A stretch of 36,009 nucleotides of DNA. Origin: Armatimonadota bacterium (lineage in GTDB: Bacteria; Armatimonadota; UBA10988). Location of the stretch: contig JACRKZ010000168.1 of assembly GCA_016235455.1 (NCBI GenBank), positions 1 to 36,009 on the forward strand, in the 5' to 3' direction. Every line of letters starts with the position of its first letter. Within the stretch, counting starts at the first letter, position 1. Below the pieces are notes generated by a model that searched no databases, was not told where the DNA came from, and saw only the letters and a list, made by a program, of their open reading frames with translations. Position numbers and translations under genes: made by a program. Positions 8,441 through 16,446 of the stretch are shown piece after piece.

Positions 8441-9277
8441 ATGAGTGACGGGGGACAACGTGGCAGCGACGTGCAGTGGCATCTGACACTGACCGGCGAT
8501 GAGGCGCAACAGGGCTGTGTCCGCTTGGTGGCCGGTGAGAGCATCCAAGTGCCGCCCGGCACCCAGCATGGCTCGCTACTGCGCTTCGCCGGCAAGGGCG
8601 AGCCCGGCTTTGGCGATGGGCCGCGCGGCGACCTCGTGGTCGAGGTGCGGCTCGATGGGTTCGGCCCGGCGGCGGCGCACACCGCGCCCATGGTGTCCTC
8701 GGGGTCGCGCGGCACCAACGGCTGCCTGCTGGTCACGCTGATCGGCTGCGCCTGCCTGATCTTCATGGTGCCCATCGTCGCGGCGGTGACCTTGCCCATC
8801 TTCGCCAAGGCGCGCGAGAAGGCACGCAACGCCGCTTGCCAAAGCAACGAGCGCATGGTCTCGCTGGCCATGCTGCAATACAGCCAGGACTGGGACGACT
8901 GCCTGGTCCCCAACCAGATCGAGAGCGGCTCCTGGGGCGACCTGATCAGCCCCTACGTCAAGTACGCCAATGCCTTCCGCTGCCCACTGGCGCCGTATGA
9001 CCAGCTGCCGACCTATGTCTACCGCGCCGTGCCGCCGCGCGCGGTCAAGCTCTCCGCGCTCAAGGAGCCGCAGAGCCAGGTCATGGGCCTCGACGGCGAC
9101 GCGAAGGGCATCGCCTGGCGCCATCTGGAGGGTGCCAATGCGTGGTTCCTCGACGGGCATGTCAAGTGGGTTGGCAAGGACACCGCCGGCTCGCAGTATG
9201 CCGGGCTGGACCGCATGGGCAAGCATGTCGGCGGCGGCGTCGGGCTGAAGGCCGATGGCGGCGCGCCCAAGCGGTAA
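8441..9277 (+). CDS. DnaJ C-terminal-like beta domain fused to a membrane-anchored H-x9-DG pilin-like domain
   Basis: ATG 8441 has AAGG 9 bases upstream; ATG 8420 is an alternative with a poorer site. 278 residues. Residues 10-74 match the C-terminal substrate-binding beta domain of DnaJ/CbpA: a WHLTLTGDEAQQG strand, then QVPPGTQHGSLLRFAGKG, then a GDLVVEVRLDG strand. No J domain or zinc region is present. Residues about 95-120 form a membrane helix, followed by IFAKAREKARNAAC and a pilin-like helix, and the H-x9-DG motif at H228/D238-G239. The N-terminus is probably cytoplasmic and the C-terminal head outside. It is a paralogue of the gene before it in the pilin-like part (shared YRAxP, EPxxQV and GIAWRH). 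The stop lies one base from the stop of the convergent glycosidase gene. Function unknown. Confidence 0.75.
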   Translation: MSDGGQRGSDVQWHLTLTGDEAQQGCVRLVAGESIQVPPGTQHGSLLRFAGKGEPGFGDGPRGDLVVEVRLDGFGPAAAHTAPMVSSGSRGTNGCLLVTLIGCACLIFMVPIVAAVTLPIFAKAREKARNAACQSNERMVSLAMLQYSQDWDDCLVPNQIESGSWGDLISPYVKYANAFRCPLAPYDQLPTYVYRAVPPRAVKLSALKEPQSQVMGLDGDAKGIAWRHLEGANAWFLDGHVKWVGKDTAGSQYAGLDRMGKHVGGGVGLKADGGAPKR

Positions 9278-9278
9278 G

Positions 9279-10328
9279 CTACTCCTTGGCCAACGGCCGG
9301 CTGGTGATTAGGCCGATGCCGCGGCCCTTGTCGCCCACGGCGTTGTAGAACAGGTAGTACGTGTCGTTGGCCGGGTTGTAGACCAGGCTGGTCTTGTGGG
9401 CATACTGCCGGTCCAGCCCGCTGGGGTTGCCGCCGGCCAGGTAGATGGGCGTCGGATCCTTGGTCCACGACAGCAGGTCGCGCGAGAAGGCCAGCATGAT
9501 GTGCGCCCCGCCGCGGCCCACGCCGAAGTAGAACATGGTCCAGTGATCGCCGTCGCGATAGACCTTGGGGTCCGAGGCGAAGTCCGCATCGTAGGCGCCG
9601 GGCGTGTTGCGCACCACGGGGTTCCCCGGATGCCGCTTCCAGTTCAGCAGATCGTCCGAGAACGCCACGCCGCTCTGTTCGGTGCCGCCGTTGGCCGCGT
9701 TGTAGAAGTCGTAGAACCGACCTTCATGCGCCACCAGCCACGGCTGGTAGATGCAGTCCTTCTCCCACGGCGCCACGTCGGCCTGGTGGATGGAGAGCGT
9801 CGGCGCATCGTGGGCGCGGCGCCAAGTCAGCCCGTCATCGCTGACGGCCACGCCTTCATAGCCGGGCCGCAGTTCGTAGCCGCCCTGCTTGGGATAGGCG
9901 CCATACAGCGACCAGTACCGGCCATCGCGCTTGGCCAGCCGCCGCGGCGCCTTCACGTCATACGACTCGTAGAGATACGCGCCCAGCACGCGCCCACCAT
10001 GGTCGAACTCGCCGGCCGGCCCGAAGCCCAGGGCCAGCCGCGGGTTGGTCCAGTGCAGCAGGTCGCCGCTCTCAACCACGAACGACTGGTAGCCCTGCCC
10101 GTCGAACCCGATGAAGCTCATGTACCACTTCGGGTCGCCCGGGATCTGATAGACCGTCGGGCAGTCGGTCATGTGGACCTTCTCGAACCCAGGGATCTTG
10201 GGGTCCGACGACAGCACATGCTCAGGCTGGTACCACCAGCCGCGGTACGGCGCCGACCAGGCCAGTACCGTACGGTCCTCGATCACGTTGGCGTCGGCCA
10301 TGAGCAGTGCCGCGACGAGTGGCAGCAT
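9279..10328 (-). CDS. Five-bladed beta-propeller glycosidase-like protein (GH43/GH117/GH130-type)
   Basis: ATG 10328 lies 10 bases after the stop of the agarase-like gene, and its AGGTG ribosome site overlaps that stop, so the two are translationally linked. 349 residues. A short hydrophobic N-terminus (MLPLVAALLMADA) may be a weak signal peptide. Repeated blade motifs appear: SDDGLTWRR, SDDLLNWKRHPGNPV, SRDLLSWTKD and a DPKVYRDGDHWTMFYFG strand, with Asp residues at blade starts. This is the five-bladed propeller of GH43, GH117 and GH130 enzymes. GH117 enzymes (3,6-anhydro-L-galactosidases) often accompany agarases, which fits the neighbour, but the sequence alone does not choose between the families. 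Confidence 0.7.
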   Translation of the reverse strand: MLPLVAALLMADANVIEDRTVLAWSAPYRGWWYQPEHVLSSDPKIPGFEKVHMTDCPTVYQIPGDPKWYMSFIGFDGQGYQSFVVESGDLLHWTNPRLALGFGPAGEFDHGGRVLGAYLYESYDVKAPRRLAKRDGRYWSLYGAYPKQGGYELRPGYEGVAVSDDGLTWRRAHDAPTLSIHQADVAPWEKDCIYQPWLVAHEGRFYDFYNAANGGTEQSGVAFSDDLLNWKRHPGNPVVRNTPGAYDADFASDPKVYRDGDHWTMFYFGVGRGGAHIMLAFSRDLLSWTKDPTPIYLAGGNPSGLDRQYAHKTSLVYNPANDTYYLFYNAVGDKGRGIGLITSRPLAKE

Positions 10329-10338
10329 GGTCAACACC

Positions 10339-12432
10339 TCACTTGCCCAGCCGCAGCGCGTACAGTTCGTCGCCCACCGCGCGCGCCGCGGCCACCGTCT
10401 CGGGGTATGGCGTATCGGTCTGGTCAATGAAGCCGATCTGGTAGTTCTCCTCATCCAGCCAGCGGCCGGTGAGCGGCTCGTCCTGGAACTCGAACCAGTG
10501 CGTGCCCACGAACTGCGGGTGCTTCACGGCTCCCTCGACGTACGAGCGGTACATCCTGGCCCGTTCGGCCTGCGAGCTGACCGGGACCAGCCCGGTGTGG
10601 AACATGCCGCGGTCGAGCGCGCCGAAGTGGAACTCGCCGACGATCAGCGGCACGTCGCCGGCGTTCGTCTTGAACGTGGCGATGTCGCGCTTGTACAGGT
10701 TGTAGCTGACCACGTCACAGAAGCGCCCGGCCTGCGCCGCGGCCAGGTCGTTGACCCAGGCGAAGCGGCAGCCCAGGTAGAGCTGGTTCGGCGCGGCGGC
10801 CTTCACCGCATCGCGGATGACCCGGAAGTACTGCTCGGCGAACTTGGTGTAGAACGCGGTGAGGTCGGCGCGCGCCTTGACCTTGTCGGGCGCCTCGCGC
10901 GTCTCGGCCAACGCTTCCCAACTGGCGTGCTTGGTGTCCCAGGCGGCGTTGAGCTTCTCGATGGTGCCGTACTTGGCCTTCAGGTCGGTGATGAACACCT
11001 GCTTGGCCACCTGCGTGCTAGGCGAGGCCAGCGCGGCGGTGGCCAGGCTCACGTCGTCGCCCCAGGCGATCTCGTTGTCGACGAAGAAGCCCAGGCACCA
11101 CGGGTCACCGGCGGCCTTGCCCTTCTGGTTGGCCATAGTGGCGCCGATGCCGGCGGCGAAGCTCGGGTCGAACACGTCGCGGAACTGACCCCAGTAGCCC
11201 GTGCTGCCTTCGAGCAGCTTGCCCGAAGTGCCGACGGTGCAGACATACGGCGTGCGGCGGATCTGCTGGATGTCGCCTTGCGACCAGTTGCCGATGGTGT
11301 TGACACCCCACGAGCGCAGGCGGGTGTGGGCCAGGCTGTTCCACGTGGCGCGCCACTCCGGGCCGTATTTGCGCTTGAGATTGGCGTGCGAGAAGCTGTA
11401 GGTCTTGACCTGCTTGCCCGCGTAGTAGCCATGCAGCCCGCGTACATTGCCGCCGGCGAACTCGGCCAGGTCGGGCTGCGCGCCGGGGAAGTCCTGCCAC
11501 CAGCTCTCGCGCTCGTCGGTGGGTGTGGAGTGCCACGAGCCCACGCAGTCGATGCCGTGCGACCAGAACAGACGGCCATCGGGATCGACCAACCACCACT
11601 TGCCCTCGTGCTTGGTCACGCGGAAGAAGCCCGTAGCATCAAGCTTGGGACCATTGGCCAGGCCACCCCACTTGTCCCACTGCGCTGGGCCAGGATGGTC
11701 AGCCAGGTCCTTGGCCTCCGTGGCCACGCGCGCGCGGAGGTCGTCGAGGCTCTTGACCTTGCCGGGCCAGTCATGGTGGATGTACTGGCCGAAGGTGTCG
11801 ACGAACGGCAGGAACGGCTTGTCGGTCGGCGGCGGCACGTTGGGCGGCGCGGTGCCCTCGGCGCGGATGTCGTCCAGGCGCCAGGCGGTGTCTTTCGTCG
11901 GCTTGCCGACGAAGATGACCAGGCCGGTGATCTTGGCCGTGTCGATGGTACCGGCGATGTCGGAGTTGATGGGGTAGCCGCGCATACCGAACAGCTTCAC
12001 GCCGGGCACCTCGGGCGGGCGGGCCTTGAGCTCCACGGTGAGCGTGCCGGTCGCCCCGGCGGCCAGGGTCAGGTTGCCGGTATTGCAGTTCTTGATGCCG
12101 TCGGCGCCGGCGTTGTCCACGCGGCAGTGGAGCGTGGCCTCATCGGCGCCGGTGTTGGTCACCGCCAGGCACAGCCGCGCATAGGGCGACAGGTCCCAGG
12201 TCTTCTCGGCGGGAGCCAGGTTGATGCCGGGCCAATCGCGGTCGTGCCCGACCGCCAAGGCCAGCGCCTTGCCGCCGCCGGCCTCGACCAGCGCGACCTT
12301 GACGCCGGTGGCGGGCACCTTGGCGGGATCAACGCCCTGGTCGAAGCTGAACAGCACCTTCGGCGCGGGATCCTGGGCGCCGGCCGCCCCGGCGGCCAGG
12401 GCGCCGAGCACGAGTATGTGGAACACGTTCAC
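10339..12432 (-). CDS. GH50 beta-agarase-like exported glycoside hydrolase
   Basis: GTG 12432 is the preferred start: GGAG sits 6 bases upstream and the protein then begins with a clean signal peptide (VFHILVLGALAAGAAGA before QDPAP). ATG 12447 is the alternative. 697 residues. Residues about 20-220 form a jelly-roll domain like the N-terminal carbohydrate-binding part of agarases (ending TAWRLDDIRAEG). A TIM barrel follows, with GFFRVTKHEGKWWLVDPDGRLFWSHG, the acid/base motif DNEIAWG (E454) and the nucleophile motif GEFHFGA (E600). These order and spacing features fit GH50, whose known members cut agarose, although GH42-type enzymes share the fold. The downstream partner is a propeller glycosidase. 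Substrate: a beta-linked galactan is likely but not certain. Confidence 0.75.
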   Translation of the reverse strand: MNVFHILVLGALAAGAAGAQDPAPKVLFSFDQGVDPAKVPATGVKVALVEAGGGKALALAVGHDRDWPGINLAPAEKTWDLSPYARLCLAVTNTGADEATLHCRVDNAGADGIKNCNTGNLTLAAGATGTLTVELKARPPEVPGVKLFGMRGYPINSDIAGTIDTAKITGLVIFVGKPTKDTAWRLDDIRAEGTAPPNVPPPTDKPFLPFVDTFGQYIHHDWPGKVKSLDDLRARVATEAKDLADHPGPAQWDKWGGLANGPKLDATGFFRVTKHEGKWWLVDPDGRLFWSHGIDCVGSWHSTPTDERESWWQDFPGAQPDLAEFAGGNVRGLHGYYAGKQVKTYSFSHANLKRKYGPEWRATWNSLAHTRLRSWGVNTIGNWSQGDIQQIRRTPYVCTVGTSGKLLEGSTGYWGQFRDVFDPSFAAGIGATMANQKGKAAGDPWCLGFFVDNEIAWGDDVSLATAALASPSTQVAKQVFITDLKAKYGTIEKLNAAWDTKHASWEALAETREAPDKVKARADLTAFYTKFAEQYFRVIRDAVKAAAPNQLYLGCRFAWVNDLAAAQAGRFCDVVSYNLYKRDIATFKTNAGDVPLIVGEFHFGALDRGMFHTGLVPVSSQAERARMYRSYVEGAVKHPQFVGTHWFEFQDEPLTGRWLDEENYQIGFIDQTDTPYPETVAAARAVGDELYALRLGK

Positions 12433-12665
12433 CGTCGTCTCCTGCATGGTTCTGACGACGAATTCGACGGCGAGGTGGCGATGCCTTCCAGCGTGCGCGA
12501 ACCGGCCGGGCGTCTCCTCGCGAGCCCCGTGTCGTCCCGCCCTGCCGCGCTCGCAAACACCGGCGCGGACGCCCGGGCCACCATGGCCGGCGAACTTGCA
12601 TCGCGTCCACGCATGGGGCATCATTGCCCACAGGCGGCCGTGCGCGCCGTTTGCTGGGAGCCGTC
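12433..12665. other. Divergent control region, agarase-like gene / CNBD-ALDH gene
   Basis: 233 bases between two divergent starts. A small stem, GGGCA (12616-12620) and TGCCC (12625-12629) around TCAT, lies 37 bases before the CNBD-ALDH start and could be an operator half or mRNA stem. I see no convincing -35/-10 pair and no gene. Confidence 0.3.
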
Positions 12666-14417
12666 ATGAGCTTCTTCGACTCGTTGCGTTCCGAGGAACG
12701 GCTGGCCATCGCCCCGTACCTGGAGGATGTCACGCTCGAGGCGGGCACGTGCATCCTGGAGCAGGGCACACTGGGCGATGAGTGCTACCTCATCGATGCC
12801 GGCCGCGTGCGGCTGGAACTGCACTCGGCCGAGCTCGACAGCGACGCCGTGCTCGACTTCCTCGAAGCCGGGCAGGTACTGGGCGAGTTCGGTCTGTTCG
12901 ACCGCGGCCTGCGCTCGGCCAGCGCCTTCGCCGACACGGCGGTGGCCGCGCGGCGGCTGACGCGTGCCTCACTCGATGCGCTGTGCGCCGACCACCCACG
13001 CCTGGGCATTGCGCTGCTCACCTACTTGGCGCAGGACTTCAGCTTCAAGCTGCGTCAGATGGACGCGCGCCTGGGCACCTATCTGAGCGAAGGCCAGGCG
13101 CCCGACTGGGTTGATGAGCAGGTGGCCAGCGCCGCACAGGCGCAGAGCGAGTGGGCCACCTGGGATGACGGCGAGGTCGATGCGGTCATCGCCGAGATGG
13201 CCCGCGAGGTGGCTGCCGAGGCGGCGCACTTGGCTGCGGAAGAGGTCGCCGAGACAGGTCTGGGCAACTCCGAGGACAAGGCGGCCAAGCTCATCGTCGC
13301 CTGCCGCGAACTGCCGGCCATGCTGCTGGGCACCCAGCCCGTGGGCACCCGCGAGTTGGGCGACGGCCTGGTCGAGATACGCCAGGGCGTCGGCGCCGTG
13401 CTCGGCGTCATTCCGCTGGCCAACGCGCTGCCCACACTGCTCTACGCCGCGCTCTGCTGTCTCAAGGCACGCTGCGCGCTCATCGCCAGTTGTCCGCATA
13501 CGGCGCTCGGTGTCGGCGGGCGCCTGGGGGAGATCCTGCGCGGCGTGCTCATTCGGCGTGAGGCCAGCCCCGACCTGGTGCAGTGGATCTACCGCCGTGC
13601 CAGCCGCGCCACCACCTCCGCGTTCATGACGCACCCTGGCATCGCCCTGATCGTGGCCAGCGCCGGGCCAGGCGTGCTGCGTTCGGCACATAGCTCGGGC
13701 CGGCCCGCGCTGGGCATGGGGGCCTGCAACACGCCGGTCTGGGTGGCCGCCGATGCCGACGTGGCCAACGCCGCGCGGCTCATCGTCGCCAGCAAGAGCT
13801 TCGACTTCGGCCTCACGCCCGGCGCCGAGGACAACCTGGTGGTCGACCACGCCGCGCGTGGCCCGCTGCTGGCCGCGCTGGAGGGCGAGGGCGCTGTGAT
13901 CCTCAGCGACTACGATGTGGAGCACTTCACACGCCATACGCTCGAGGCCGAGACCGGTGCCCTGCGTGCCGACCTGGTCGGCCAGTCGGCCGTGGAGATT
14001 CTGGCCCGCGCCGGGCTCGACCGCGGGCTCGACGCACGGCTGATCGTCGTGCCACAGCCCACCGAGAAGGTGCTCGGACCGTGGGGCGACGACAAGCCGG
14101 CGCCCATCGTGTCGCTCTTCGGCGCGGATGGCGAAACCGACGCGGTCAGCCTCTGCCGCCACCTGCTGTCGACCGCCGGTGCTGGTCACACCGCCATCGT
14201 GCATACCGCCGACCCGCAGGCCGCCCGCCGGTTCGCCTCGGCGCTGCCCGTCGGCCGCGTCCTGTGCAACGCCGGCGGTTGCGACGGGGCGCTCGGCCTG
14301 GGCAACGCCCTGCCGTATGCCTGGACGCTCGGCGGAGGCACCTGGGCCGGCACGACCACGACCGACAACCTGGGACCGAGCCATATGGTGAATGTGACGA
14401 GACTTTGCCTTACTTAG
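12666..14417 (+). CDS. Cyclic-nucleotide-binding domain fused to acylating ALDH, probable pseudoenzyme (catalytic Cys replaced by Pro)
   Basis: ATG 12666 follows GGGAG by 5 bases. 583 residues. Residues 5-130 form a Crp-type cyclic-nucleotide-binding domain with an intact-looking phosphate cassette (VLGEFGLFDRG with R83-S-A-S) but no helix-turn-helix. After an Ala/Glu-rich linker (about 150-230), residues about 235-583 match the CoA-acylating aldehyde dehydrogenase half of AdhE, EutE and PduP: GVIPLANALPTLLY, FMTHPGIALIVASAGPG, SKSFDFG and a C-terminal TLGGGTWAG. The catalytic position that reads ICGS in the next gene reads TPGA here, with Pro385 in place of Cys; GAGN also reads GACN. It therefore should not carry out the thioester chemistry. 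A regulatory subunit or decaying duplicate are both possible. The frame is intact. Confidence 0.8.
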   Translation: MSFFDSLRSEERLAIAPYLEDVTLEAGTCILEQGTLGDECYLIDAGRVRLELHSAELDSDAVLDFLEAGQVLGEFGLFDRGLRSASAFADTAVAARRLTRASLDALCADHPRLGIALLTYLAQDFSFKLRQMDARLGTYLSEGQAPDWVDEQVASAAQAQSEWATWDDGEVDAVIAEMAREVAAEAAHLAAEEVAETGLGNSEDKAAKLIVACRELPAMLLGTQPVGTRELGDGLVEIRQGVGAVLGVIPLANALPTLLYAALCCLKARCALIASCPHTALGVGGRLGEILRGVLIRREASPDLVQWIYRRASRATTSAFMTHPGIALIVASAGPGVLRSAHSSGRPALGMGACNTPVWVAADADVANAARLIVASKSFDFGLTPGAEDNLVVDHAARGPLLAALEGEGAVILSDYDVEHFTRHTLEAETGALRADLVGQSAVEILARAGLDRGLDARLIVVPQPTEKVLGPWGDDKPAPIVSLFGADGETDAVSLCRHLLSTAGAGHTAIVHTADPQAARRFASALPVGRVLCNAGGCDGALGLGNALPYAWTLGGGTWAGTTTTDNLGPSHMVNVTRLCLT

Positions 14418-14428
14418 TATCCTTATGA

Positions 14429-14454
14429 GAGACTCCGAAAATCGGCCTTGTCTC
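14429..14454 (+). other. Bulged stem in the gap between the two CNBD-ALDH genes
   Basis: GAGAC/GTCTC (14429-14433, 14450-14454) encloses CCGA/TCGG (14435-14438, 14442-14445). It starts 12 bases after a stop codon. It could be a weak terminator; no T tract follows. The rest of the 151-base gap shows nothing clear. Confidence 0.2.
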
Positions 14455-14568
14455 ACCGGCGCACCGTGACCATAGTCTGGGTAGACGGCAGCCTGAGGTC
14501 GCTAGCTTGGGGCTTGGCCCGCGCCACCAATGCCCACGAGCCGAGGCCGCGGCAGATGGGCAAGGGCC

Positions 14569-16341
14569 ATGAGCTTCTTCGACTCGTTGCAGCCTGACGA
14601 ACTGCACAGCATCGCGCCGTACCTGGAGCCGGTGTCTTTCGATGAGGGCACCTGCATTCTGGCTCAGGGCACGGCCGGGGACGACTGTTACCTGATCGAC
14701 GACGGGCGTGTGCGCCTGGAACTCCATTCGGCCGAGTTGGACACCGATGCCGTGCTCGACTTCCTTGAGGCCGGCCAGGTGCTCGGCGAGTTCAGTCTGT
14801 TCGACCGGGGCCCGCGCTCGGCCAGCGCCTATGCCGACACGGCCGTCACCGCGCGTCGCCTCAGGCGGCGTCGCTTCGACGCGTTGTGCGATGAGCATCC
14901 CAAACTCGGCATGGCGTTGCTGACCTACATGGCCCAGGATTTCACCCACAAGCTGCGGCAGATGGACGCCAAGCTCGGCACGTTCCTGAGTCGCGGCCAG
15001 GCACCTGCCTGGGTCGATGGGATGGTCACCGCCGGCAGCGCCGCGCAGGCAGAGTTTGCCGCGTGGCCAGAGGACGCCGTGGACGCCATCCTAACCGACA
15101 TCGCGGCTGCCATCTCGGCGGACGCCGAGGCACTGGGCGCCGCGGAGGTGGCCGAGACGGGTCTGGGCGTGGTGGAGCACAAGGTGCTCAAGATCACCGT
15201 GGCCTGCCGCCAGACGCTCGAACTGCTGCTGGGCAGGCCGGCGGCGGGCCCGGTCGTGGCCGATCCCGCCAGCGGGGTGACCGAGGTACTCTCGGGCGTT
15301 GGCGTGGTACTCGGGCTCATCCCGCTCACCAACCCTATCCCCACACTGCTGTTCAAGACAATGATCTGCCTCAAGTCGCGGAATGCGCTCATCGCCAGTT
15401 GTCACCGCAACGCCATGGGCGTCGGCGGCCGCGTGGGCGAGGTGATCCGCGACGTGCTGACCCGCCATGGCGCCAACCCCGATCTGCTACAGTGGATCCG
15501 ACAACGCGCCAGCCGCGCGACAACCAGCGCCTTCATGACCCACCCCGGCGTCTCGCTCATCCTGGCCACCGGCGGCCCGAGCATGGTCAAGTCCGCCTAC
15601 AGTTCCGGCACGCCGGCGCTGGGTGTGGGTGCGGGGAACGCCCCGGTGTGGGTCTGCGCAGACGCCGACCCGGTCGCCGCGGCGCGGCTGATCGTCGATT
15701 CCAAGAGTTTCGACAACGGCGTCATCTGCGGCTCTGACAACAACATCGTGGTCGATTCCGGCCTGCGCCGAGCGCTTGTCGAGGCGCTGGAGGACCAGGG
15801 CGCCGCGGTGCTCAGCGGCTATGAGATCGAGCGCTTCACCAAGGCCGTCGTCGACCCCAGTACACAGCGCCTGCGTGGCGAGCTGGTGGGCCGGTCGGCG
15901 CCCAGGATCCTGCGCGCCGCCGGGTTCGAGCGTGGCGACGCAGTGCGCCTGATCGTGCTGCCGCTGGAGCAGGACAAGGTTCAGGGCCCTTGGGGACACG
16001 AGAAGCTGGCCCCGGTCATCTCGCTCTTCACGGCCACCGGCGAGGACGAGGGGATGGCCCTGTGCCGGCAGATCCTGGCCAACATGGGCAGTGGCCACAC
16101 CGCCATCATTCACACCCACGATGCCGAGCTGGCGCTGCGCTATGCCGGTGCCATGCCGGCCAGCCGCGTGCTGCTCAACTGCGCCGGCTCCACCGGCTGC
16201 ATCGGCATCGGCAACGGGCTCCAGCACTCGTGGACGCTCGGCTGCGGCACCTGGGGCGGCACCTCCACCACGGACAACGTGGGCTTCCGTCACCTCCTCA
16301 ATGTCAAGCGCCTGGCCGCCGCGACGGCCGAAGTGCCGTAG
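14569..16341 (+). CDS. Cyclic-nucleotide-binding domain fused to CoA-acylating aldehyde dehydrogenase (AdhE-N/EutE-like)
   Basis: ATG 14569 begins MSFFDSL as in the upstream paralogue; GGCAGATGGG and AAGGG lie just before it. 590 residues. Residues 5-130 are a Crp-type cyclic-nucleotide-binding domain (VLGEFSLFDRG followed by RSAS), without a DNA-binding domain. Residues about 240-590 are an acylating aldehyde dehydrogenase close to the N-terminal half of AdhE: GLIPLTNPIPTLLFK, FMTHPGVSLILATGGPSMVK, SSGTPALGVGAGN, and the active-site segment SKSFDNGVICGS with Cys387, then LGCGTWGG near the end. Known members convert an aldehyde plus CoA and NAD+ to acyl-CoA, or the reverse. Control of the enzyme by a bound cyclic nucleotide is inferred from the fusion. 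No encapsulation peptide is seen. It pairs with the Cys-less copy just upstream. Confidence 0.85.
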   Translation: MSFFDSLQPDELHSIAPYLEPVSFDEGTCILAQGTAGDDCYLIDDGRVRLELHSAELDTDAVLDFLEAGQVLGEFSLFDRGPRSASAYADTAVTARRLRRRRFDALCDEHPKLGMALLTYMAQDFTHKLRQMDAKLGTFLSRGQAPAWVDGMVTAGSAAQAEFAAWPEDAVDAILTDIAAAISADAEALGAAEVAETGLGVVEHKVLKITVACRQTLELLLGRPAAGPVVADPASGVTEVLSGVGVVLGLIPLTNPIPTLLFKTMICLKSRNALIASCHRNAMGVGGRVGEVIRDVLTRHGANPDLLQWIRQRASRATTSAFMTHPGVSLILATGGPSMVKSAYSSGTPALGVGAGNAPVWVCADADPVAAARLIVDSKSFDNGVICGSDNNIVVDSGLRRALVEALEDQGAAVLSGYEIERFTKAVVDPSTQRLRGELVGRSAPRILRAAGFERGDAVRLIVLPLEQDKVQGPWGHEKLAPVISLFTATGEDEGMALCRQILANMGSGHTAIIHTHDAELALRYAGAMPASRVLLNCAGSTGCIGIGNGLQHSWTLGCGTWGGTSTTDNVGFRHLLNVKRLAAATAEVP

Positions 16342-16446
16342 CCGCGGCGATCAGCTCCCTCACGGCTCAGGTGGCGCTGGCGCGGCTCAGCCCCATGTGC
16401 TACGGTGGCGTTCTGCTCTGCTCGGCACCAGTGAGGGGAACCGACC

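Noticed and set aside
9270..9285. Terminator between the convergent pilin-like and propeller genes
   Set aside because: The two stop codons are one base apart and no stem is visible in the flanks.
10171..12669. 832-residue plus-strand frame opposite the agarase-like gene
   Set aside because: No start site or motif; the minus strand carries the GH50 motifs.
12969..14456. Minus-strand frame across the first CNBD-ALDH gene
   Set aside because: Antisense shadow; the plus strand holds both recognised domains.
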